Positions 1 to 8,460 of a DNA stretch of 64,000 nt are shown piece by piece. Position 1 is the first letter of the stretch, and each line of letters starts with the position of its first letter. A model generated the notes under the pieces. It saw only the letters and a list, made by a program, of their open reading frames with translations. It ran no database searches and had not been told where the DNA came from. The DNA is from Hyphomicrobiales bacterium (lineage in GTDB: Bacteria > Pseudomonadota > Alphaproteobacteria > Rhizobiales > Rhizobiaceae): assembly GCA_002401155.1 (NCBI GenBank), contig NVSG01000001.1, positions 372,001 to 436,000 of the forward strand. The letters are read 5' to 3'. Made by a program: the position numbers and the translations under genes.

Positions 1-33
1 TTAAGCAGCAATTTTCATCCAACAAACCTTTGA

Positions 34-1638
34 TTACGAACGCTGATTCCGGGCATTTTTCAACGCCTGAGGCGTGTCCACATCGAAACTTGCAGCTTCG
101 CCCAATTCCACCTCAACCACTTTTTCCTGATTTTCGCCAATCAAATGGCGTGCGCCCACATCGCCACTGATCGCCCGCAGAGCAGGAAAGAAGGCTTTTG
201 GCCAAAGAGTAGGGTTGCCACGCTTGCCATTATGGGTCGCCATTATGATCGAGCTAGGACTGGCTTTCTTGGTCGCATCAATCAGTTGAGCAATCATTTC
301 CGCACTGATATCCGGCATATCCCCAAGCAGAACAATCGCCTGATCTGCACTCGTTTCAACAGCAGCAATCCCGGCAGCCAAAGAGGTCGAAAGCCCCTCT
401 TCATAGCTGCCATTATGGGCAAAACGCAGTTTCATATCTCCCAGTTCACCACTGACCAAATCAGCCTCATGCCCGGTCACCACAACCACATCGAGTTCGG
501 AATTCGCAGTTGCAGCCTCCGCCACATAGCGCACCAGCGCTTTGTCATCGAGCGTGGCAAGCAATTTATTCTCCACGCCCATGCGCGATGACTGCCCCGC
601 CGCCAAAATAATCGCCGCTGTTTTCAATGATGTCTCCGCGGGTTTTTCGCGAGGGCGTGGGCGAGAACCAATTTCCATCAGCAAGCCACCAACCCCAAGC
701 CCCATAATATCGTTCTCACTGACTTTCAGCCCGGCAAGCGTGCGTTGCAAAATCCAGTCAAAACCATTTTCCGCCGGACTACGCGCACAACCCGGTGCGC
801 CAATCACCGGCTTCCCGGCAAGATCGCCAAGCAACATCAAATTCCCCGGATCAACCGGCATGCCAAAGCGGATAATTTCGCCGCCCGCCTGAACCAGCGC
901 CTGCGGAATCACATCGCCAATATCCGATATCGCCGAGGCACCGAACAAAATAACAATATCACATTCAGCAGAGATCTCATCAATCGCGGACTTAACCGAA
1001 TCGGTTTCATGAGGCACTCTAATTTCGCGGATAATCGTTGAACCACTCAGCAGCAAACGCTGTTCCAGCACCCGTATCGTCTTATCCATTACCGAAGGTT
1101 TGAGCGATGGCAATTGGGTGGCAATCACACCAATTCGCAACGCCTGATACTGCGAAATCGTCACGCTCTCCGCACCAAGAGCCATCACAGCCTGATCAAG
1201 CGCAGCACCACTCACCCCATAAGGAATGATCTTAATCGTGGCCACCATGCGCCCGGAATTCACCTCGGCATAGTCGGCCAATGTTGCGATAGTAATGCCG
1301 GGGTCAATTTGGTTTACCCGGTCGATGGCAGCCTTATCAATTTTAAGCAGACCGTTATGCTCGGCAAAAACATTCACCCTGCCGGTAGAAGCCGCATCAA
1401 GACGCAAAGCATCATTCAGCAACTTACCTGCCAGTTGGGTAGCCGCTTCATCCTCACCAATCTCATCATCGGACAATTGCGCTACAACGATATCGCTAAT
1501 CCCAGATCGAACAAGCTTTTCGATATCGCCAGCGGCAAGCACGATACCCTTTTTCAGACGCGTGCCGTCCGCAAGCTTCAAACTATGAGCAAGAATGGCA
1601 CCTTCTGCCTCATCAATTGGGACAGCACCAAATTTCAT
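34..1638 (-). CDS. MoeA-like / MobA-like molybdopterin cofactor fusion protein
   Basis: The 534-residue protein has two parts. Residues about 1-330 resemble a molybdopterin-binding (MoeA/MoCF) domain. Residues about 340-530 are an NTP-transferase of the MobA/MocA type, shown by the nucleotide-binding signature LAAGQSSRMG followed by a lysine (ENKLLA). Such fusions occur in rhizobia beside xdhC/cox maturation genes and are inferred to finish the molybdenum cofactor, probably as the cytidylylated form, for xanthine-dehydrogenase-type hydroxylases. The start ATG at 1638 overlaps the stop of the preceding xdhC gene by four bases (ATGA), which suggests translational coupling. The frame is open upstream to 1845, but that part only shadows xdhC. 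Family assignment is firm; the exact cofactor product is inferred. Confidence 0.85.
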   Translation of the reverse strand: MKFGAVPIDEAEGAILAHSLKLADGTRLKKGIVLAAGDIEKLVRSGISDIVVAQLSDDEIGEDEAATQLAGKLLNDALRLDAASTGRVNVFAEHNGLLKIDKAAIDRVNQIDPGITIATLADYAEVNSGRMVATIKIIPYGVSGAALDQAVMALGAESVTISQYQALRIGVIATQLPSLKPSVMDKTIRVLEQRLLLSGSTIIREIRVPHETDSVKSAIDEISAECDIVILFGASAISDIGDVIPQALVQAGGEIIRFGMPVDPGNLMLLGDLAGKPVIGAPGCARSPAENGFDWILQRTLAGLKVSENDIMGLGVGGLLMEIGSRPRPREKPAETSLKTAAIILAAGQSSRMGVENKLLATLDDKALVRYVAEAATANSELDVVVVTGHEADLVSGELGDMKLRFAHNGSYEEGLSTSLAAGIAAVETSADQAIVLLGDMPDISAEMIAQLIDATKKASPSSIIMATHNGKRGNPTLWPKAFFPALRAISGDVGARHLIGENQEKVVEVELGEAASFDVDTPQALKNARNQRS

Positions 1639-2327
1639 AAACCCGCCATACCGCGCTTGCGAAAAGTCTCGATGATTTCTGCCATCACCGCCACAGCGAT
1701 TTCCGCCGGCGTGGCAGCAGCAATATTCAAACCGATCGGCGCATGAATTTTCTCCATTTGCACTTCGGTAATACCAGCTTGCGTAAACCGGTCCGTACGC
1801 TTGGCGTGTGTTTTGCGACTGCCTAAAGCCCCCACATAAAAACACCCGACGCGCAAAGCTTCCTGCAAGGGAAAATCATCAATTTTCGGATCATGGGTAA
1901 GCGCCGCAAGCGCCGTATAAGCATCCAGCGGCGCGTCTTTCAAAACATCCTCTGGCCAATCGGCCTGTAAATCAACACCAGCGAATCTCTCCGACGTTGC
2001 AAATGCTGTACGCGGATCAATCACCTTCACATCATAACCGGCAAGCGCTGCCATCTGGGTCAAAGCTTGCGAAATATGAACAGCACCAATCACCACCAAA
2101 CGTGGCGCAGGCACATGCACATTCAAAAACAGTTCTGCGCCATCGATTTCTACAGTACCGGATTTACCAGAACGAAAGCCCTTTCCAACAACCGCACCAA
2201 GATCGCCATCAACCGTGTCCCCTTCACAAATCAAACGCCCCTTACCGGTAGCAAGGTCAGTCACTACCATCACAGCCCGGCGGTTTTCCCGCTCAATATT
2301 CAGCTTATGAAGAATCTCGATATCCAT
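1635..2327 (-). CDS. xdhC: XdhC family protein (Rossmann domain part)
   Basis: A 230-residue XdhC/CoxI-family protein. Members of this family bind molybdenum cofactor and help insert its sulfurated form into xanthine-dehydrogenase-type enzymes. The C-terminal Rossmann half is clear: the segment from RLVVIGAVHISQAL through VKVIDPRTAFATSERF, and later GCFYVGALGSRKTHAKR, matches the XdhC_C pattern. The ATG at 2327 shares one base with the stop of the upstream CoxI-type gene (TAATG), and its own stop overlaps the MoeA-MobA fusion gene, so three genes are tightly coupled. It is shorter than one-piece XdhC proteins because much of the N-terminal domain is carried by the neighbouring gene. Confidence 0.85.
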   Translation of the reverse strand: MDIEILHKLNIERENRRAVMVVTDLATGKGRLICEGDTVDGDLGAVVGKGFRSGKSGTVEIDGAELFLNVHVPAPRLVVIGAVHISQALTQMAALAGYDVKVIDPRTAFATSERFAGVDLQADWPEDVLKDAPLDAYTALAALTHDPKIDDFPLQEALRVGCFYVGALGSRKTHAKRTDRFTQAGITEVQMEKIHAPIGLNIAAATPAEIAVAVMAEIIETFRKRGMAGL

Positions 2328-2659
2328 TAAGCAACTCCCAGCCGTTCCACATAAACACGAATGCGCCCACCGCAGGAAAGACCAACTTCCCATGCGGTTT
2401 CATCGGCAACGCCGAATTCCAGCATGCGCGTTTTGCCGGTGGAAATTACATCCATCGCCTCGGCAACCACTGCCCCTTCAACGCACCCACCAGACACAGA
2501 GCCTTCAAAATTACCATCGCCATCAATTACAAGATGAGCACCCACTGGGCGCGGCGCCGAACCCCACGTCTCAACCACAGTGGCAATCGCAACGGTTTTA
2601 CCTTCGCCAACCCATCGCTCGGCAATGTTCAATTCATCATTTTGAGTTGTCACTTGCAT
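2327..2659 (-). CDS. XdhC/CoxI N-terminal domain protein
   Basis: A 110-residue protein containing essentially only the XdhC_CoxI domain, with the conserved glycine/cysteine motifs SVSGGCVEGA and GLSCGGRIRV. It probably works with the Rossmann-type partner encoded immediately downstream (one-base overlap) as a two-subunit XdhC. The start ATG at 2659 has GGAG about seven bases upstream. It follows the VWA protein gene by 11 bases. Whether the two parts form one complex is inference; a split of XdhC into two genes is known in cox-type clusters. Confidence 0.82.
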   Translation of the reverse strand: MQVTTQNDELNIAERWVGEGKTVAIATVVETWGSAPRPVGAHLVIDGDGNFEGSVSGGCVEGAVVAEAMDVISTGKTRMLEFGVADETAWEVGLSCGGRIRVYVERLGVA

Positions 2660-2670
2660 GTTGTTCTCCT

Positions 2671-3960
2671 TCAGGATTGCTCAATGCGGTTCACTGCCCG
2701 CAGCCAGTTTTTCGGATCGCTCTCCAGACCTCCGGGGCGGCTCAACGCCTCGCAAAGACCGCTTAACGCATCCAATGAATGCACAGGGCGAAACTCATCC
2801 ACATAAGGCAGCATCGCGCGAATACCCTTAGCTGCAGCCTTAAAACCTTCAAACCTCAATAACGGGTTCAGCCATATCAATCGACGGCAGGAACGCTGCA
2901 ATCGATCCATTTCAAATTCCAGAATATCGTCCACATCGCGTTCCAGACCATCGGTAATCAAAAGAACAATAGCACCTTGCGAAAGCACCCGTCTTGACCA
3001 GTCGCGATTAAATTCACCCAGCGTCGTACCGATGCGCGTCCCACCGGACCAATCATCCACCAGCGCGGAACATTCTTCCAGCGCCTCATCCGGATCTTTC
3101 ATGCGCAATTGCCGTGTGACATTGGTCAATCTTGTACCGAACAAAAACGTATGTACGTTGCGGCGCTCCTCAGTCAACGCATGAAGAAAATGCAAAAACA
3201 CCCGCGTATACTGGCTCATCGAACCGGAAATATCAGCCAGCACAACAATCGGTGGATGCAATGTTTTGCGTTTTTTAAACTGCGGCAGAATGAGATCACC
3301 GCCAGTCCGAAGGCTGGCAGAAAGCATCCGCCGCGGATCAAGCATAGCGCTGCGACCAACCGGTTTGAACCGGCGCGTCTTGATTTCATTTTCGGGCATG
3401 ATCATCGATTTCATCGCCCGTTTTGCAACTGCGATTTCCTCCGCCGACATTTGCGCAAAATCTTTTTGCTGCAGCACTTCGCGAGCAGAAGCAGTGAGCA
3501 CCGCATCAATCTCGATTTCCGGTTGCTCCATTTCCTGCGGGCTATCCTGACCAGAAAAAAGTGACTGGGAAACCCGGTTTTGCGCCGCCTTCGGTTTTTC
3601 TTTTTCAGGTTCGGGATTGGCCATTGGCGAAAACATCTGGATCATCTTTTCCACCAGATCGCGCGAGCGCCAGAACACCTTGAAAGCTTCATCAAAAACC
3701 AGATGATCTTCCTTGCGCTTCACCATCACACAATGGAGCGTCCAGTAAAAATCATCGCGGGTAGAAATCCCCGCCTGCATCATGGCCCGCACAGATTCAA
3801 CCACATCGGCCGGGCCGATCTTGATGCCAGCCCCGCGCAAAACCCGCGCGAAATAGAGAATATTTTCCGCCATTTTACCGTCAGCTTTTGCGACCATCGG
3901 CGGCAACAACTGCTGAGGCGGGACACCCAAATCTGCATTAACTTGGTTCAGCGTAACCAT
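2671..3960 (-). CDS. CoxE-type VWA domain protein
   Basis: A 429-residue protein of the CoxE/YehP-like VWA family. The C-terminal half holds a von Willebrand A domain with the metal-ion adhesion motif DISGSMS at residues 243-249. The N-terminal half is helical and charged with a Pro/Glu/Lys-rich linker near residues 115-150. With its MoxR partner, CoxE acts in maturation of the molybdenum-copper centre of CO dehydrogenase in Oligotropha, and homologues accompany other molybdenum hydroxylases. The gene starts four bases after the MoxR ATPase stop, so the two are surely cotranscribed. Its presence together with XdhC parts argues for hydroxylase maturation rather than a general VWA role. Confidence 0.85.
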   Translation of the reverse strand: MVTLNQVNADLGVPPQQLLPPMVAKADGKMAENILYFARVLRGAGIKIGPADVVESVRAMMQAGISTRDDFYWTLHCVMVKRKEDHLVFDEAFKVFWRSRDLVEKMIQMFSPMANPEPEKEKPKAAQNRVSQSLFSGQDSPQEMEQPEIEIDAVLTASAREVLQQKDFAQMSAEEIAVAKRAMKSMIMPENEIKTRRFKPVGRSAMLDPRRMLSASLRTGGDLILPQFKKRKTLHPPIVVLADISGSMSQYTRVFLHFLHALTEERRNVHTFLFGTRLTNVTRQLRMKDPDEALEECSALVDDWSGGTRIGTTLGEFNRDWSRRVLSQGAIVLLITDGLERDVDDILEFEMDRLQRSCRRLIWLNPLLRFEGFKAAAKGIRAMLPYVDEFRPVHSLDALSGLCEALSRPGGLESDPKNWLRAVNRIEQS

Positions 3961-3963
3961 GAC

Positions 3964-4896
3964 CTAGGCCGCCTGCCCGGCTTTCAGATCAGAACGAACT
4001 TCATCTAGCAAACGCTTGCCTTCGCTCTGATCAATTTTCGCAATGTCGTCCTGATATTTCAGCAATACGCCAATTGTATCGGAAATCGTTTGCGGATCGA
4101 TTGCAATTTTATCGAGTTCAATCAGCGCAGTCGCCCAATCAATGGTTTCTGCCACACCGGGACTTTTGAATAAATTCTGTTGCCGCAACTTTTGAACAAA
4201 ACCAACGATTTCCTCAGAAAGCACACCGCCAGCACCGGGAACCTTTGCGTTCAGGATAGCCAGTTCACGCGCACCGTCGGGATAATCCAGCCAGTGATAA
4301 AGACAGCGCCGTTTCAAGGCATCATGAATTTCACGTGTCCGATTGGTAGTGATAATAACAATCGGCGGCTCCTTCGCCTTGATCGTACCAAGCTCGGGAA
4401 TGGTGATTTGAAAATCCGACAAAATCTCCAGTAAAAACGCTTCAAAAGCCTCGTCCGTACGGTCCAATTCATCAATCAATAGAATTGGCGCTCGACCCGG
4501 CTCACCTTCAAGCGCTTGCAATAAGGGACGCTTGATCAAAAATTTCTCGGAAAAAACGCCTTCTTCCAGCAGCTTTTGATCAACATTTCCGCCCGCTTCC
4601 ATCATGCGGATTTCAATCATTTGGGCGGCATAGTTCCACTCATAAACAGCCGAGGAAATATCCAGCCCCTCATAACATTGCAGACGTATCAACGGACGGT
4701 TTAAACCGCGGCTCAAAACCTTGGCAATTTCGGTTTTCCCGACCCCGGCTTCACCCTCAAGAAACAGCGGACGCCCCATTTTCAGGCTCAAATAAAGCAC
4801 CGTCGCCAGAGAGCGATCGGCCACATAGCCTTCATTGGCCATTAGGGCCATCGTCTCATCAATAGAACCGGGAATTTCAGAACTGACTTCGCTCAC
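3964..4896 (-). CDS. MoxR family AAA+ ATPase (CoxD-like)
   Basis: A 310-residue AAA+ ATPase with Walker A GEAGVGKT at residues 48-55 and Walker B ILLIDELDR, plus the sensor segment IIITTNRTRE. MoxR/CoxD ATPases pair with VWA proteins and act as chaperones that insert cofactors. The start is taken as GTG at 4896 because GGAG sits six bases upstream; an in-frame TTG at 4908 is possible but lies over that SD. The gene follows the TSUP transporter gene by about 78 bases and is followed by the CoxE gene after four bases. Family is certain; the client enzyme is not visible in the window. Confidence 0.86.
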   Translation of the reverse strand: MSEVSSEIPGSIDETMALMANEGYVADRSLATVLYLSLKMGRPLFLEGEAGVGKTEIAKVLSRGLNRPLIRLQCYEGLDISSAVYEWNYAAQMIEIRMMEAGGNVDQKLLEEGVFSEKFLIKRPLLQALEGEPGRAPILLIDELDRTDEAFEAFLLEILSDFQITIPELGTIKAKEPPIVIITTNRTREIHDALKRRCLYHWLDYPDGARELAILNAKVPGAGGVLSEEIVGFVQKLRQQNLFKSPGVAETIDWATALIELDKIAIDPQTISDTIGVLLKYQDDIAKIDQSEGKRLLDEVRSDLKAGQAA

Positions 4897-4973
4897 AGAT
4901 ATCTCCAAATTTCTGCACCAACTTTTGTTACTTTATACTGTACCGGAGCAAACCGAAATGCAACTTAACTGGT

Positions 4974-5711
4974 TCACCCGTTAAGAATTAGCGTCGCGCC
5001 CAACATCGTTAGGCCTATCAGGAATATTCTGCGAAACAGGTCTTCCGGCAGATACTTGCCGAGCCACTCCCCAAGCAACATGCCGGACAACGCCGGAACC
5101 ACAGATAATGCCGAGACAAGATTGGCTTCAATGCTCAACGCTCCCCTGAAATAAAGCGCTACCATTAATGTGGTGCTAGACACCAAAAACAACAAGCCCA
5201 TAGCCTGCCGCAACAATGCGCGTGGCAGACCAATTGAGTTAAGGAACAACACGCCCGGCACAGAGAGCGAACCGGTAAGACCAGTAAACACACCGTTCAG
5301 GATACCGACCACCGGTCCGGCCCATTTTTCCCTTCTTCCGCCAAGTTCAAGCGTCACCCCAGCCAGCGTTGAAAGCGCATAGACCACCAAAAGCAGCCCC
5401 AACAGCCGTGTCAGCAAAGCGCCATCCACCACATTGAGAAAGCCCGACGCAAACCAGATGGCAATCATCGCCGTTAATAAGAACGGCCAGATACGGAGCA
5501 TAATCTCCCGCAACTTGCCGCCAACAAAGCTTTGCCAAATATTGGTGGTAATTGCAGGCATCAAAACCAGCACCATGCCGATTCGCGCATCAAACGTCAG
5601 ACTGAGCATAGCAATCGCCAGAACCGGAAGGCCAAAGCCAACAATCCCTTTCACTGTCCCGCAAAACAGAAAAACAGCAAGGATTACAACGATGTCGGAA
5701 AATTCGTACAT
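4974..5711 (-). CDS. TSUP (TauE/SafE) family membrane transporter
   Basis: A 245-residue hydrophobic protein with about eight predicted membrane segments and the family-typical glycine-rich N-terminal loop (GTVKGIVGFGLPVLA), repeated in weaker form in the second half (GILNGVFTGLTGSLSVPG). TSUP proteins move sulfite, sulfonates or other organic anions across the inner membrane. It is the first gene of the minus-strand maturation cluster and is divergent from a substrate-binding protein gene 114 bases away. The link to sulfur supply for molybdenum cofactor sulfuration, or to the hydroxylase substrate, is only a guess from position. Confidence 0.8.
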   Translation of the reverse strand: MYEFSDIVVILAVFLFCGTVKGIVGFGLPVLAIAMLSLTFDARIGMVLVLMPAITTNIWQSFVGGKLREIMLRIWPFLLTAMIAIWFASGFLNVVDGALLTRLLGLLLVVYALSTLAGVTLELGGRREKWAGPVVGILNGVFTGLTGSLSVPGVLFLNSIGLPRALLRQAMGLLFLVSSTTLMVALYFRGALSIEANLVSALSVVPALSGMLLGEWLGKYLPEDLFRRIFLIGLTMLGATLILNG

Positions 5712-5825
5712 TCACGAACCATATTCATTTTAGTCAAAGAATGTAATAAGATGTTTCCAACGATTGCGCGTTTTATGAACAATGCGTATTTTGCGGCCAA
5801 TACTCGTTCATAAATCGATTTTTGC

Positions 5826-6914
5826 ATGATCAAATTCATAACCCTTTTCATTGCCCTGACCGTCGCGACTTTCGCAACGGCAACCGCTGAACCAATTAAA
5901 ATCGGCGTCTCCCTGCCCCTTGCGAGCAGTGCGACGAAACTTGCCGAACAATTTCTCGTGGGCATGCGTTTGGCAATTCACAACGAATCAAGCGCCGACA
6001 AATTCGAGTTATGGCCTGTGGATGATGGCTGTGATCGGGAAATCAGCACGCTGGCCGCAGAAGATTTCGCCGTAAGCGATGTGGCGTTGGTCACCGGCTA
6101 TTTCTGTAGCGAACCGGCAGAAGTTGCCGCCAGCTATCTCAAGGAAAGCGGCATCCCCATTCTTGTAACCGAGGCCCGCTCTATTCGCTTAATGAAAGAC
6201 CGGAAAAAGGAAGAATGGAATTTATGGCGCATGGCTCCGGGAGATGATTTTCCGGCAGAAGCTGCCTTTCAGGCTTTGTCCAAACGTTGGAAAAACAAAC
6301 CCTACGCATTGGTCGATGATGGCACCATCTATGGTCGCACACTGGTTGATGAATTCCGCGCCCGCATGGAAGAAATTGAACTCAAACCGCAATTTGTCGA
6401 TAATTTCAGAGCCGCTCAATCCACTCAGGCAGGCCTCATTCGCCGCCTGAAAAATTCCGGGGTACAGGCAGCTTTCATCGGAGCATCTGCCGATGATATC
6501 TCCGTCATCTCGCGCAACATTGCCGAACTTGGAGGGAGTTTTGATATTGTCGGCGGCGAAGTCATGAACATTCTTCCTTTCCAGACAGATGGTGACCCGC
6601 TGCCCAAAGGAATTTTGGCAATCATGGAGCCAGAGCCAGATCAGCTCGCCTCCACAAAAACACTGCGCGATCAACTGAGACTGGAAAATATCGAGCCAGA
6701 GCCTTTTGTTTTCAAAGGGTATGCTGCCATGCAAGTGGTTCTACAAGCAGTAAAAGATACCCGCGAAAACACCACCAGCGCATTGCAAACTGAAGTTTTC
6801 ACAACAATTTTGGGTGACGTTAAATTCAATACTGACGGCACCAACATCCACAATTATTTCTCGCTCTATCAATGGAACGGCAAAACTTTTGAGCCGGTGA
6901 CAAATGACAATTAA
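5826..6914 (+). CDS. periplasmic substrate-binding protein, branched-chain amino acid type (orphan)
   Basis: A 362-residue exported protein. The N-terminus is a signal peptide with a probable cut after TATA near residue 21, followed by EPIKIGVSLPL, the typical first strand of Peripla_BP_6 (LivJ-like) proteins. The rest keeps the two-lobe pattern, including ALVDDGTIYGRTLVDEF and VVGGEVMNIL. No ABC permease or ATPase lies next to it, so it either feeds a distant transporter or acts as a sensor or chaperone. Its stop overlaps the following P1 peptidase gene by 11 bases, so the two are cotranslated. Ligand unknown; a short peptide, amide or amino acid would fit the neighbour. Confidence 0.8.
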   Translation: MIKFITLFIALTVATFATATAEPIKIGVSLPLASSATKLAEQFLVGMRLAIHNESSADKFELWPVDDGCDREISTLAAEDFAVSDVALVTGYFCSEPAEVAASYLKESGIPILVTEARSIRLMKDRKKEEWNLWRMAPGDDFPAEAAFQALSKRWKNKPYALVDDGTIYGRTLVDEFRARMEEIELKPQFVDNFRAAQSTQAGLIRRLKNSGVQAAFIGASADDISVISRNIAELGGSFDIVGGEVMNILPFQTDGDPLPKGILAIMEPEPDQLASTKTLRDQLRLENIEPEPFVFKGYAAMQVVLQAVKDTRENTTSALQTEVFTTILGDVKFNTDGTNIHNYFSLYQWNGKTFEPVTNDN

Positions 6915-7920
6915 ACCAGGCCTCCGAAATTCACTCAGCGACATTGCCGGACTAACCGTCGGCAACGCTGCCTCGTCGAAGTTAAAATCTGGCGTGACCG
7001 TCGTTCTTTGCGAAGAACCAACCATCGCCAGCGTCCACGTCATGGGCGGAGGCCCGGGGACCCGTGACACTGAATTGCTATCTCCAAAAAACCTAGTCGA
7101 AGGCATTGATGCACTGGTATTATCCGGTGGTTCGGCCTTTGGATTGGATGCTGCATCCGGGGTACAAGCCATGCTCCGTGAGCAGGGTCGCGGCTTTGCT
7201 ATTGGACCTGTAACCGTCCCTATTGTTCCTGCAGCAATTCTATTCGACCTCACTAATGGCGGTGACAAAGATTGGGGCGAATACCCACCCTACCGCGAAC
7301 TTGGCAAAGAGGCGGCTCTTGCAGCCCGTGAAGATTTTGCCATAGGCAGCGAGGGAGCTGGATATGGCGCAAAAGTTGCTGGTCTGAAAGGCGGCCTCGG
7401 CACTGCATCCCTGAAACTCGACAATGGCATCACGATTGCAGCACTTGCTGCGGTGAATGCAGTTGGCAGTCCAATCATTGCCGATACCGGCCATTTTTGG
7501 GCCGCACCATTTGAAATAGATGGCGAATTTGGCAACCGTTCTCTACCGTCCCCGCTGCCAGATAATGCCGCCGAAATTCAGATCAAGCATCGCACACCGG
7601 CAAGTTCTATCGCCAACACAACCATCGCCGTCATCGCCACCGATGCGGTTTTGACTAAAGCGCAAGCTGAACGCCTCGCCATCGCCAGCCATGACGGTTT
7701 TGCCCGAGCCCTTTGGCCTGTGCACACACCACTGGACGGCGACCTCATATTCTCGCTTGCCACCGGGAAAAGCGACATAGTCCCGGACCTCAATGACTGG
7801 CTGGATATCGGTGCCTATGCAGCAAGCGTTATGTCACGGGCCATCGCCAGAGGCATTTACGAGGCCAGTTCCGAGCCAAATGATCTACATCCCAGCTGGC
7901 AGGAAAAATATGGCCGATAG
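6904..7920 (+). CDS. P1 family (DmpA/NylC) N-terminal nucleophile peptidase
   Basis: A 338-residue member of peptidase family S58/P1, which self-cleaves to an N-terminal nucleophile enzyme. The cleavage motif is visible as ANTTIAVIATDAVLT with Asn238-Thr239 at the predicted scissile bond; Asn-Thr is the arrangement in the nylon-oligomer hydrolase NylC, whereas DmpA cuts Gly-Ser. Other family signatures are GGGPGTRDTELL and LSGGSAFGLDAASGV near residues 48-87. Known members hydrolyse N-terminal amino acids, beta-peptides, D-amino peptides or linear amides. There is no signal peptide, so it is probably cytoplasmic. It overlaps the upstream binding-protein gene and the downstream membrane-protein gene. 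Confidence 0.88.
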   Translation: MTIKPGLRNSLSDIAGLTVGNAASSKLKSGVTVVLCEEPTIASVHVMGGGPGTRDTELLSPKNLVEGIDALVLSGGSAFGLDAASGVQAMLREQGRGFAIGPVTVPIVPAAILFDLTNGGDKDWGEYPPYRELGKEAALAAREDFAIGSEGAGYGAKVAGLKGGLGTASLKLDNGITIAALAAVNAVGSPIIADTGHFWAAPFEIDGEFGNRSLPSPLPDNAAEIQIKHRTPASSIANTTIAVIATDAVLTKAQAERLAIASHDGFARALWPVHTPLDGDLIFSLATGKSDIVPDLNDWLDIGAYAASVMSRAIARGIYEASSEPNDLHPSWQEKYGR

Positions 7921-8398
7921 CACTCTCGCAGCTCCAAAATTTTGGCGCACAACCGTCATTTTTGTGGCGCTTTGGGGGCCGTTAATTGCGGTTATGATTG
8001 CGCTCCCTCTCTATCTCAAGGGCCATCGCAGCACTCACGACATGCAAATGATCGTTCTGTTATGTGTGCTTGGCGGTTCAATTGCTGCGTTTCTCACCAG
8101 AATATTCTCGCGCTGGCTTACCTTGAACCGCGCTAAAACCGCCCGTTTTGCAGCGACTCTCGGTTTGCTCTCTGCTGGAACCGTGGCGACAACAGCCACA
8201 TTATTTGCCTTGCAATTCCGAACCTATTTCACTCAGTGGCACCAAGAAGCATTCACCGTGGAATGGGCATTCCAGCTCGTATTCACCTTGGCATATTCGT
8301 CTTATATTTATGGTTCCACCGCACTTCATCTTCTCATTAGCCCGATGAATGTGGTAATCCTAATCCTTTGTGCATGGATATTTGAACCACGCAACTGA
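7910..8398 (+). CDS. small integral membrane protein, unknown function
   Basis: A 162-residue protein with about four hydrophobic segments: near residues 12-32, 43-63, 80-105 and 140-158. I do not recognise the family. The ATG at 7910 lies inside the last codons of the P1 peptidase gene (11-base overlap), preceded by AGGAAAA, so it is probably translated with it. A longer frame open from 7793 is just peptidase sequence read in another frame. It is followed 62 bases later by purB. Its coupling to the peptidase suggests a shared role but nothing more specific. Confidence 0.7.
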   Translation: MADSTLAAPKFWRTTVIFVALWGPLIAVMIALPLYLKGHRSTHDMQMIVLLCVLGGSIAAFLTRIFSRWLTLNRAKTARFAATLGLLSAGTVATTATLFALQFRTYFTQWHQEAFTVEWAFQLVFTLAYSSYIYGSTALHLLISPMNVVILILCAWIFEPRN

Positions 8399-8460
8399 GC
8401 ATTGAATTCAGTGTTTCTCGGTGCTAAACATGGGGTAATCCTCACCTAAGGAATTTCTAT

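Noticed and set aside
1..33. Short ATG-to-stop frame at the left edge on the minus strand
   Set aside because: Only five codons; likely intergenic sequence after the fusion gene.
1114..1746. 210-codon plus-strand frame opposite the MoeA-MobA fusion gene
   Set aside because: Composition is that of an antisense frame (His/Asn/Arg-rich, no domain) and the minus-strand gene is clear.
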